From Thermoplasmatota archaeon (GTDB lineage: Archaea; Thermoplasmatota; Penumbrarchaeia; Penumbrarchaeales; Penumbrarchaeaceae), in contig JAUVCY010000165.1 in NCBI GenBank assembly GCA_030595585.1, forward strand, positions 1 to 5,056: a stretch of DNA of 5,056 nt, given 5' to 3'. Numbering within the stretch: the stretch's first letter is position 1; each line of letters opens with the position of its first letter. The notes beneath the pieces were generated by a model. The model was not told the origin of the DNA. It saw only the letters and a program-made list of their open reading frames with translations, and made no database searches. Shown here piece after piece: positions 1 through 5,056 of this stretch. Position numbers and translations under genes: made by a program.

Positions 1-1965
1 GAGATAATGTTCACCTCCACGCCAGACGGTATGTCAAACCTGGAGGAATACTATGGGACCGTTCAATACCAGATATCAACAGATCCAAACAGCCCTGATA
101 CCGATGGGGACGGCCTGCTTGATAGTGAGGAGATCAAGATCGGTTTCAAAGGAGAGCTGATGGGAGGGAAGTATTTCACCTATCAAAATGCCGTAAACAC
201 TTACTATACGAATGCAACCATGGCCGACTCCGACAACGACTTTGGAGGGTCCAGGAAGCTGAACCAGATGGGAAATATCTCAAGATCCCTTGATGACTGG
301 GAGGAGACCAACGGGAGAACCAAAAAAATGATCATCGCCAATGGATTCGATGATGATCGTGACGGTATCATCGACGAAAACGAAGGAGAATACCTGATAT
401 TCGATCCTACCAATGCCACGAACCCGGATACGGACCTTGACGGTTGGATGGATGTTGATGAGCTGTTCGGGATAGATACAAAACTCCTCTGGGATGGATC
501 GACGATGGGGACCATCATCTTGGATCCATGTAACCAGGATACCGATGGGGACATGCTGTCGGATTACGATGAACTTCAATGGATCCAAAATTACAGGGAG
601 TGGATAACAGATCCTACCGAAGGTGATACGGATAAGGATGGGATGAACGATCACCTCGAAAACACAGTGGACCTTTTACCGTATCTTGACTATTTCAAGA
701 ATGATAATTATCCCGGTTTCGGTGAGGAATGGTGGATATTCGATGATAACCCCGAAGATTGGATGGAGCTCCTCAATACGGTCGATAGGACAGATCCAAC
801 CATTTCAGATACCGATGGTGATGGGATGCCGGACGGCTGGGAATTTAGGTGTGGGGCGCTGGTTTACGGGGAGGGCCCGGATCAGATGGGGTTGCTAATG
901 GAATATATCACCTGGATAGATTGGCTCACCTACTCCCCTCAAAAAGGGGTTTCAGGACCGCATATTGGAGAGAGGTTCTGGATCGTTAACCCCCTTTTGA
1001 ATGATGCTGATCTTGACCCCGATAACGATCATCTGACCAACTACGAGGAGTATCTGATCGGCACGGATCCCCTAAACCCGGATACCGATGGTGATGGGAT
1101 GCCGGATGGCTGGGAGATGGATCCGGAGAACAGGGGAGAGCAGGTGTGGAACACTCAAAATAGCAGATACGAGTGGACACTGGACCCGTTGGACCCGGAT
1201 GATTGGTGCCTGGACCCTGACCACGACGGATATACCTTCTCATTATTCGTGAACATCCCTCCCAACGGTTCGTATTATGAGCTTGTGGATCTTTATTTCC
1301 CCTGGATAAACCTCTACGAGTACCGGAACGGCATAGACACTGACAATGACGGCATCAACGATATTACGGACTGTCCAGCTCCGGGGAAAATGGGGGATCC
1401 CCAAATGGGAGGCTATGATACAAATTTGAACGGTATCATGGATGGAGAGGAGTTCTGGGTGGATGATATGGACAATGATTCTCTCCCCAGAGGGTGGGAG
1501 GAACTGTTCAACGGTTCGATGTGGAACCGGCCGGAATGCTACCCGTATGTACACAGCAACGGATCATGGGATCCATTCCACACTTCGATAACGGTGGGAA
1601 GGGGCACTTTCATACCATACTCCTTCCGGCAAGGAAATGAAGGCCGGGTCCCTTCTGGCCAGTTCTGGTCCAACCGGGCGGATTCCGACATGGATGGTGT
1701 CGAGGACAACCGCTCAGATGTTGATGGTGATGGCAACACCAGCTGGGATGAGTTCAGGGGCCACACGGATCCAACCGATCCGGTCGCATATCCCGGAAAT
1801 CCGGATACCAATATTCCCCCAACGAGGTCGAGATCTCACCCTCCGCTGTACTTCAGGATCATATCGCCGACATCCACACCAAGGAACTCGCCCACGATCT
1901 CGCATTTACATACGAGCAGGAAGAATATTCCCTTGACCTCACTTAGCCCCTCAAAGTTGCCCTGA
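1..1965 (+). CDS. Partial large extracellular protein with thrombospondin type 3-like calcium-binding repeats (5' end outside window)
   Basis: The frame is open from the first base, and the first residues already belong to a repeat (DGMSNLEEYYGT), so the ATG at position 7 is probably internal and the true start lies upstream. Residue numbers here count from that ATG. Asp-rich loops of the DxDxDG type occur at about residues 31-39, 115-123, 141-149, 178-186, 207-214, 268-276, 359-367, 444-452, 487-495, 559-567 and 571-579. Many follow a TDP motif (25, 201, 262, 353, 587), and three continue into PDGWE or PRGWE (275, 366, 494). This is the pattern of TSP3-like repeats, which bind Ca2+ and form stiff extracellular stalks. 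About nine N-X-S/T sequons (for example N69, N90, N136, N420, N502, N518) fit a glycosylated archaeal surface protein. No catalytic motif or C-terminal membrane anchor is visible. From about residue 606 the tail is basic and Ser/Pro-rich and lies antisense to the next gene, so the true C-terminus is uncertain. Family call is secure; specific function is unknown. Confidence 0.85.
   Translation, partial: EIMFTSTPDGMSNLEEYYGTVQYQISTDPNSPDTDGDGLLDSEEIKIGFKGELMGGKYFTYQNAVNTYYTNATMADSDNDFGGSRKLNQMGNISRSLDDWEETNGRTKKMIIANGFDDDRDGIIDENEGEYLIFDPTNATNPDTDLDGWMDVDELFGIDTKLLWDGSTMGTIILDPCNQDTDGDMLSDYDELQWIQNYREWITDPTEGDTDKDGMNDHLENTVDLLPYLDYFKNDNYPGFGEEWWIFDDNPEDWMELLNTVDRTDPTISDTDGDGMPDGWEFRCGALVYGEGPDQMGLLMEYITWIDWLTYSPQKGVSGPHIGERFWIVNPLLNDADLDPDNDHLTNYEEYLIGTDPLNPDTDGDGMPDGWEMDPENRGEQVWNTQNSRYEWTLDPLDPDDWCLDPDHDGYTFSLFVNIPPNGSYYELVDLYFPWINLYEYRNGIDTDNDGINDITDCPAPGKMGDPQMGGYDTNLNGIMDGEEFWVDDMDNDSLPRGWEELFNGSMWNRPECYPYVHSNGSWDPFHTSITVGRGTFIPYSFRQGNEGRVPSGQFWSNRADSDMDGVEDNRSDVDGDGNTSWDEFRGHTDPTDPVAYPGNPDTNIPPTRSRSHPPLYFRIISPTSTPRNSPTISHLHTSRKNIPLTSLSPSKLP
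808..842 (+). repeat. Direct repeat copy 1 (35 nt, encodes DTDGDGMPDGW)
   Basis: This 35-nt stretch matches positions 1081-1115 at 34 of 35 bases; the only difference is the third base of an Asp codon (GAC here, GAT there). Flanking bases differ at once on both sides. The copies are 273 bp apart, exactly 91 codons, so a recombination between them would stay in frame. Confidence 0.85.
1081..1115 (+). repeat. Direct repeat copy 2 (35 nt, encodes DTDGDGMPDGW)
   Basis: This is the partner of the copy at 808-842, with one synonymous mismatch. It follows a typical TDPLNP lead-in. Near identity at third codon positions suggests recent duplication or gene conversion between repeat units rather than protein-level conservation alone. 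Confidence 0.85.
1836..1965. other. 130-bp tail-to-tail overlap of two convergent reading frames
   Basis: The plus-strand repeat protein stops at TGA 1963-1965, while the minus-strand DUF89 gene stops at 1836-1838 (TCA on the plus strand). The overlapped DUF89 part is its conserved C-terminal end (FFLLVCKCEIVGEFLG and onward), so that reading is genuine. The plus-strand product here (residues about 610-652) looks unlike the rest of its protein. No T-rich terminator is visible for either gene, and no intergenic space remains for one. Confidence 0.8.
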
Positions 1966-2675
1966 CCCTTGGATATTATCATATCTGCACCCTTGAGATC
2001 CTTCAGATGGTCCGGCGTTATCCAACCGGGATCGGGGATCTCCACGATCTCAACTCCTTCGATCTCGTGGATGCCCGCCTCCCTCGCATCCTGTGCTGTT
2101 ATATCATTCAGGACGGGGTCCTTTTTCACAACCACCTTTACCCTGCGGTCCCCCCTCCTGCGCAGTAATTCCCCAATAAGCAGTTTATCAAGGATGATCT
2201 CCCCTGAATTATCGACGATGTAATATATCGTCCTGGCCGTCTTCTCTATCTCCTTGAAGGCCTCAAGATCATCGACGCTGAACCCCTTCTTTTCCGCCAT
2301 CTCGATGGTATCCTCGAGGTCCAGCAGGTTCTTCGCCCCGTAATCGATGACGTTGCCACAGGTCGCAAGAAGGATCGCCTCCCGCAGCGGGTCGCCTGCC
2401 GATCTCACCCGGTTCAACAGGTCGGGATAGATCTCCATCGCCCTCCCGTTGGACCTCCTCTTCAATTCAAGATAAGGGTCCTTTTCCCCGCCCTGCCCCT
2501 CTATTATCCTGTGGATCTCGTGAGCGATCACCGTGGGTTCATTATCATAAGAGGCCCCCTCGAGCAATGAGAGCACACGTGTCAGAATATCCCTCCTCCT
2601 CGGCTCATCCAGATCTGACATCTCCATCTCGTTCATCGCCTGCCTGAGGAAACATAGATGGCATTCGCTACTCAT
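1836..2675 (-). CDS. DUF89 / AF1104-like metal-dependent phosphatase (ARMT1-like domain family)
   Basis: This complete 279-residue protein has the length usual for the archaeal AF1104-like branch of DUF89. An N-terminal CxxC (C5, C8 in ECHLCFLRQA) is followed by a helical region. The alpha/beta core carries GNVIDYG (107-113), DNSGEIILDK (155-164), PVLNDIT with DA (187-197), SKGQGNFE (235-242) and KC (257-258). By analogy with the family, D155, N156 and D191 are the likely divalent-metal ligands. DUF89 enzymes are cytoplasmic Mn/Co/Ni-dependent phosphatases proposed to remove damaged or surplus phosphometabolites, including sugar phosphates; the substrate of this archaeal branch is not deducible here. 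There is no signal peptide or membrane segment. The ATG start is supported by the conserved N-terminal CxxC directly after it and a G-rich element 11 nt upstream. It is divergent from the FG-GAP gene and convergent with the repeat protein, so it is probably monocistronic within this window. Assignment to a methyltransferase activity, once suggested for human ARMT1, is not supported. Confidence 0.93.
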   Translation of the reverse strand: MSSECHLCFLRQAMNEMEMSDLDEPRRRDILTRVLSLLEGASYDNEPTVIAHEIHRIIEGQGGEKDPYLELKRRSNGRAMEIYPDLLNRVRSAGDPLREAILLATCGNVIDYGAKNLLDLEDTIEMAEKKGFSVDDLEAFKEIEKTARTIYYIVDNSGEIILDKLLIGELLRRRGDRRVKVVVKKDPVLNDITAQDAREAGIHEIEGVEIVEIPDPGWITPDHLKDLKGADMIISKGQGNFEGLSEVKGIFFLLVCKCEIVGEFLGVDVGDMILKYSGG

Positions 2676-2686
2676 TTTCAGAAGGA

Positions 2687-2694
2687 CTCCCCCC
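2687..2694 (-). promoter_or_regulatory. Possible ribosome binding site of the DUF89 gene
   Basis: On the minus strand this reads GGGGGGAG and ends 11 nt before the ATG at 2675. It partly matches a Shine-Dalgarno core, but the spacing is slightly long, so support is modest. Confidence 0.35.
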
Positions 2695-2730
2695 AGCGCT
2701 AGATCCCATGTTCACCCAAATTACTGCATG

Positions 2731-2744
2731 CCAATAAATGTTTT
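2731..2744 (-). promoter_or_regulatory. Weak candidate TATA box for the DUF89 gene
   Basis: The minus strand reads AAAACATTTATTGG here. A start site about 27 nt downstream would fall near 2708-2710 and give a leader of about 30 nt including the G-rich element. The match to an archaeal TATA box is loose. The symmetrical TATATATA at 2765-2772 could also serve this gene, with a longer leader. Confidence 0.3.
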
Positions 2745-2764
2745 CGAATCTCCCGGGTAAATAG

Positions 2765-2772
2765 TATATATA
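2765..2772 (+). promoter_or_regulatory. Archaeal TATA box for the FG-GAP gene
   Basis: TATATATA lies within ATAGTATATATAC. Its centre is about 45 nt before the TTG start. With the usual archaeal spacing of about 26-27 nt, transcription would begin near 2795, leaving a leader of about 20 nt that contains the Shine-Dalgarno. The preceding GGTAAATA is only a weak BRE candidate. Confidence 0.65.
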
Positions 2773-2800
2773 CTTCAGCCTTATTCCTTGTAAAACACCT

Positions 2801-2806
2801 GGGAGG
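2801..2806 (+). promoter_or_regulatory. Shine-Dalgarno deciding the TTG start
   Basis: GGGAGG is followed by 7 nt (AAGCAAG) and then TTG at 2814. This near-ideal site selects TTG, the first codon before a signal peptide, over the next in-frame ATG at 2865, which would cut through the hydrophobic segment. Confidence 0.8.
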
Positions 2807-2813
2807 AAGCAAG

Positions 2814-2888
2814 TTGTCCAACAAGGTAGCATATCTAACAGCCATCTTGGCGCTGTTGTTCATCATGCCATTTGGTACCCTTATTACA
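2814..2888 (+). other. Signal peptide of the FG-GAP protein
   Basis: Residues 1-25 have one lysine (K4), then an uninterrupted hydrophobic core from V5 to about I24, followed by polar, acidic sequence (TDELDQSGEK). This is the layout of a Sec signal peptide. No clear AxA site is present, so the cleavage point is uncertain. An uncleaved N-terminal anchor is the alternative. Confidence 0.8.
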
Positions 2889-5056
2889 GGTACCGATGAG
2901 CTTGATCAGAGTGGAGAAAAAGGGACCAGGGGGGCCGCACAGACCCGTGGTGAGATCGCTGTTGGGGATATCATGTTGGTGGAGGGGGGAGATTTCATGC
3001 ATAACAACAGTTTCTACTATCCCATTCCGGAGGGAGGCCAGGTCCTTGAAGGAAACATCACCATAGGTCCGATGCCCTACGAACTCGGAACGAAGAAGTA
3101 CCCTTCCGAGGTGATATTCAACATAGGCAAGGCATCCCCGGAGTATCAATATTACAATCTGCTGGATATCGAGGGTTTCGACAACGGATACTGGGGATAT
3201 CAGGATTCCATTATGGACGGGTCCAACGATATAGAATTTGACCTGAGCATGACACCGGAGGGCCATTTTACCTTCATCCTACCAAAGAATATAACCGTGA
3301 GATCCGCCAAACTCAACGTGACGGGCTTTCAGAGGTCGGAGGAGTACATGGGATGGACGGCCCTGGGGAGCACGCTTGGGGAGAATTTAGGACATGTTGT
3401 GAAAGGAATGGGAGATATGGACCCTCTTCTGGTGGGAGATGAGATCCTCGTGGGTTCGCCCACCTACACCTCGGGATCCGCCTCCAACGCCGGCAAGGTA
3501 GTACAGTTCTATCAGGGGGCGGAAGGGAGGATATACTTTCGCGACTACATCACCGCATCAAAGTCCGGAGGCTATTTCGGCACGTCGATATCAGAAAGGT
3601 TCACCCTGCCCGACGGCAGGGATTACTTTGCCGTTAGTGCCAGGAGAGACGGCCCAAGCACAGAAGGAATAGTTTCTATCTACCCGATAACCAGCCTTGT
3701 GCGACCCTTACCTACATTGACCATAACTGGAGAATATCCACTGCAGGACTTCGGGATGTGGATCGAGGTCGGGGACGTGACGGGGGATGGTGACATCGAA
3801 TTGGTCATCGGGGCCCCATCCAACAACTCAGGAGAGGGGGCCGTATATTTCTATGATCTGGATTTCAACGCTTCAAAGCTCACGAGCACGCTCAACTTCT
3901 CATTGGAGGCACCATCCGGTGAGACCTCTTTCGGGAGGTTCATGTCCACCGGCGATATCAACGGCGACTCATATGGGGATATCGCCATCGCCGGAGATCA
4001 TAAGGTATACATCTACCACGGAGGCCCAACGGCTGACACAACGGCAGACATGACCCTGGAACCCAAACTACTGGAGTCGGTGAACGTATTCACGTCATTG
4101 GAATTTCTCGGAAATGTCCTTGGCTTGACAGGTGACACGCTTGCAGTGGGCTGTCCTTTCGTGGGCGGTACATCGGGAGGCCTGGTCCTTCTCTACGACG
4201 GGGGGCCGTCATACGATTCGGCCGAGGACAAGATCGTCGGCTCCAGCCTTCTCAACCTCCAGAATTTCGGCCTTGCCGTGGATAAGGGTGATGATACGGA
4301 CGGCGACGGTTACAACGAGTTCGCCATCTCCGCTGGAGGATACCTCACAGCGGCTGGAGGTGCGGGGATATTCTCGAGGAACAATCAGGGGAACATCGTC
4401 CTGGTCCAGTCGTTCGGCGGACAGGCGGCCAGCAACGTTTACGGGACCTCATTGGACCTGGGTCCCGACATCATGAACGATGGATACGATGATCTCTTCA
4501 TTGGCTCTCCAAAGTATTCAAACTCTGGTCTTGTCCAGATCATGGATTGGTACGATATCGCCACGCTACCCGATAACACTCCTACCATCTCGGTCGGCGA
4601 TACGGCTGCCTGGACCTACAGCGGAGATAAGCTCACTGATACCGTAACGACAACCGATCTATCCGGGGAGTTCAACCAGCAGCTCGCCCTGGAGAACGTC
4701 TGGTGGAAGGACGGATACAATGATTACGTGAGGATATCCCTGAAGGTCACCTGTCCAACATCGGCCTCCACAGGCGGCTCCGCAATATTCAACCTATCCT
4801 CGTTCGAGATCGAGTACGAGTATCCCGTCACCATCGAGAACATCAAGGAGCCCATGAACTCATTTCTTGGAACCCAGACGAAACCGGAGGAGGATGGGAC
4901 ATTCCACGTGCCCTTCAAGTTCACCTCCAGCACGCCCGGCGGTCTGAAGGTTTACGACCTCCCCATTGGCCTGGACCTCCCCCCGGTGATAGAATCGGAT
5001 CCGCAGGAGGTGTTCTTCATGGACGAGGATACCGTATTTTACGATCTGCTGGACCT
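2814..5056 (+). CDS. Partial secreted FG-GAP beta-propeller surface protein (TTG start, 3' end outside window)
   Basis: The frame stays open from TTG 2814 to the window edge: 747 complete codons plus two bases. Residues 1-25 form a signal peptide (MSNKVAYLTAILALLFIMPF, then GTLITG). Residues 47-172 hold a beta-rich segment ending in LPKNITVRSAKLNVTGF. Residues 193-577 contain seven FG-GAP-like blades, an integrin-alpha-type propeller, with Ca2+ loops at 321-329, 381-389, 493-502 and 552-560. Residues 589-672 look like the remainder of a beta-sandwich (ISVGDTAAWTYSG onward), 693-721 like a further strand-rich unit, and 722 onward (FFMDEDTVFYDLLDL) like the start of an Ig/cadherin-like domain. 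Sequons occur at N64, N81, N159, N168, N337, N352, N361 and N660. There are only two cysteines (C447, C647). The product is expected outside the cell as an adhesin, matrix or S-layer-associated protein; ligand and exact role are unknown. Any membrane anchor would lie beyond the window. It is transcribed away from the DUF89 gene from its own promoter. Confidence 0.9.
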   Translation, partial: MSNKVAYLTAILALLFIMPFGTLITGTDELDQSGEKGTRGAAQTRGEIAVGDIMLVEGGDFMHNNSFYYPIPEGGQVLEGNITIGPMPYELGTKKYPSEVIFNIGKASPEYQYYNLLDIEGFDNGYWGYQDSIMDGSNDIEFDLSMTPEGHFTFILPKNITVRSAKLNVTGFQRSEEYMGWTALGSTLGENLGHVVKGMGDMDPLLVGDEILVGSPTYTSGSASNAGKVVQFYQGAEGRIYFRDYITASKSGGYFGTSISERFTLPDGRDYFAVSARRDGPSTEGIVSIYPITSLVRPLPTLTITGEYPLQDFGMWIEVGDVTGDGDIELVIGAPSNNSGEGAVYFYDLDFNASKLTSTLNFSLEAPSGETSFGRFMSTGDINGDSYGDIAIAGDHKVYIYHGGPTADTTADMTLEPKLLESVNVFTSLEFLGNVLGLTGDTLAVGCPFVGGTSGGLVLLYDGGPSYDSAEDKIVGSSLLNLQNFGLAVDKGDDTDGDGYNEFAISAGGYLTAAGGAGIFSRNNQGNIVLVQSFGGQAASNVYGTSLDLGPDIMNDGYDDLFIGSPKYSNSGLVQIMDWYDIATLPDNTPTISVGDTAAWTYSGDKLTDTVTTTDLSGEFNQQLALENVWWKDGYNDYVRISLKVTCPTSASTGGSAIFNLSSFEIEYEYPVTIENIKEPMNSFLGTQTKPEEDGTFHVPFKFTSSTPGGLKVYDLPIGLDLPPVIESDPQEVFFMDEDTVFYDLLD
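3390..4544 (+). repeat. Seven FG-GAP blades (integrin-alpha-like beta-propeller)
   Basis: The glycine of each FG-type cage motif lies at residues 193, 256, 314, 374, 433, 486 and 544, a spacing of 53-63. The matching GAP-type motifs are GSP 214, VSA 274, GAP 333, IAG 392, GCP 446, ISA 505 and GSP 564. Each blade ends in a strand of the VYFY, VYIY or VLLY type. Blades 3, 4, 6 and 7 keep Asp-rich Ca2+ loops (DVTGDGDIE, DINGDSYGD, DDTDGDGYNE, DIMNDGYDD). Blades 1, 2 and 5 have lost them. Seven blades would close a propeller. Confidence 0.85.
4578..4826 (+). other. Beta-sandwich segment after the propeller
   Basis: Residues 589-671 begin TPTISVGDTAAWTYSGDKL and end IFNLSSFEIEYEYP. Alternating hydrophobic residues and the closing N-L-S-x-F-x-I-x-Y-x-Y strand resemble a beta-sandwich module recurrent in archaeal surface proteins. 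Its expected opening strand (a V-x-S-A-x-L-N-V-T-G type motif) is found at residues 162-171, before the propeller. Pattern-based only. Confidence 0.5.
4977..5056 (+). other. Start of an Ig/cadherin-like domain, cut by the window edge
   Basis: Residues 722-748 read LPPVIESDPQEVFFMDEDT followed by VFYDLLDL. A P-P-x-I followed by F-x-E-D-T and a D-L motif is the usual opening of cadherin-like or Ig-like domains that occur in series in archaeal and bacterial surface proteins. Further copies downstream are likely but not visible. Confidence 0.5.

Larger units (their letters stand above)
91..1779 (+). repeat. Array of TSP3-like acidic calcium-binding repeats
   Basis: This protein-level repeat array covers about residues 29-591 of the first gene. 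The recurring unit is roughly TDP-x(3-4)-DTDGDGM-x-D-x-W/Y-E, with irregular spacers of 20-90 residues rich in Trp and Tyr. At DNA level the D-P and DTDGDG segments give recurrent GATCC and GATACCGATGG words, for example at 97, 538, 808 and 1081. The spacing is too irregular for a simple tandem repeat. The loops resemble EF-hand or dockerin loops, but the paired helices of a dockerin are not apparent. Confidence 0.8.
2676..2813. promoter_or_regulatory. Divergent intergenic promoter region between the DUF89 and FG-GAP genes
   Basis: This 138-bp segment is the only non-coding gap in the window. It is more AT-rich than its flanks around 2715-2800. It holds a strong TATA element and Shine-Dalgarno for the plus-strand gene and a weaker AT-rich candidate for the minus-strand gene. 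No tRNA, small RNA or sizeable inverted repeat is evident. Short palindromes (AGCGCT at 2695, GCATGC at 2726, CCCGGG at 2753) are too short to interpret as operators. Confidence 0.7.

Noticed and set aside
204..654. Minus-strand open frames of 116 and 124 codons within the repeat gene
   Set aside because: They overlap each other and lie opposite the Asp-rich repeat coding sequence. Their Ile/Ser/Val-rich products are what antisense GAT/GAC-rich DNA gives, and they have no recognisable domain or ribosome binding site.
1393..1402. GGGGATCCCC palindrome as a regulatory site or terminator stem
   Set aside because: It is only 10 bp with no loop, sits inside the coding repeats where GATCC words are frequent, and has no T-tract.
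571..1779. Dockerin domain (cellulosome-type) in the first protein
   Set aside because: Asp-rich loops are present but the duplicated 22-residue loop-helix pair of a dockerin is not. Repeat number and spacing fit TSP3-like stalks better.
986..1905. Further open frames on both strands within the repeat gene (for example 1243-1554 and 1539-1811 minus, 1637-1936 plus)
   Set aside because: These are shadow frames of a gene with clear protein-level repeats. None has a domain, a convincing start region or independent composition.
1969..2223. Plus-strand open frame of 84 codons
   Set aside because: It is antisense to the conserved core of the DUF89 gene and has no family resemblance.
2676..2813. 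Small RNA, riboswitch or attachment site in the intergenic gap
   Set aside because: No extended stem, tRNA-like fold or flanking direct repeat was seen. Promoter and ribosome binding elements account for the recognisable signals.
2835..3266. Minus-strand open frame of 143 codons, with a plus-strand 64-codon frame at 2872-3066
   Set aside because: Both lie on the N-terminal part of the FG-GAP gene, which has promoter, Shine-Dalgarno and signal peptide support in its own frame.
3787..4933. Plus-strand frames 3787-4053 and 4132-4476 and the minus-strand frame 4724-4933
   Set aside because: They are out-of-frame shadows of the FG-GAP blades and following sandwich segment. Their Ser/Arg/Thr-rich products show no domain.
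1..5056. CRISPR array, insertion sequence or defence system
   Set aside because: No regularly spaced identical repeats, transposase, nuclease or toxin-like genes are present. All repeats seen are protein-domain repeats.

Overview
The window looks archaeal. An archaeal TATA-box element precedes a TTG start with a GGGAGG Shine-Dalgarno, arginine is often AGG/AGA and isoleucine often ATA, the middle gene is a DUF89/AF1104-like protein of archaeal type, and both flanking genes encode very large, acidic, sequon-rich surface-type proteins. The combination suits a euryarchaeal/Thermoplasmatota-like lineage with moderate G+C. That placement is inferred from protein style; no rRNA or other marker gene is present.

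Layout: (1) Positions 1-1965, plus strand: the 3' part of a large secreted-type protein built from calcium-binding thrombospondin type 3-like repeats; its beginning lies upstream of the window. (2) Positions 1836-2675, minus strand: a complete 279-residue DUF89 (ARMT1-like / AF1104-like) metal-dependent phosphatase. It converges on the first gene and the two reading frames overlap tail to tail by 130 bp. (3) Positions 2676-2813: a 138-bp divergent promoter region with a clear TATA box and ribosome binding site for the plus-strand gene. (4) Positions 2814-5056, plus strand: a long open frame starting at TTG and still open at the right edge (747 complete codons). It encodes a secreted protein with a signal peptide, a seven-bladed FG-GAP (integrin-alpha-like) beta-propeller, beta-sandwich segments and the beginning of an Ig/cadherin-like domain.

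The two flanking genes would both act outside the cell and both carry many Asp-rich calcium loops, so the locus looks like cell-envelope, adhesion or surface-display content surrounding a cytoplasmic housekeeping-type enzyme. Nothing in the sequence ties the phosphatase functionally to the surface proteins: it is transcribed on the opposite strand from both.

The points most worth checking are the long convergent overlap, where the repeat protein acquires a 47-residue tail with no acidic residue (possible frameshift or real overprinting); the TTG-started FG-GAP gene, which is easily missed or mis-started; and the apparent insertion of a whole beta-propeller into a beta-sandwich module. I see no CRISPR array, transposase, tRNA or rRNA.
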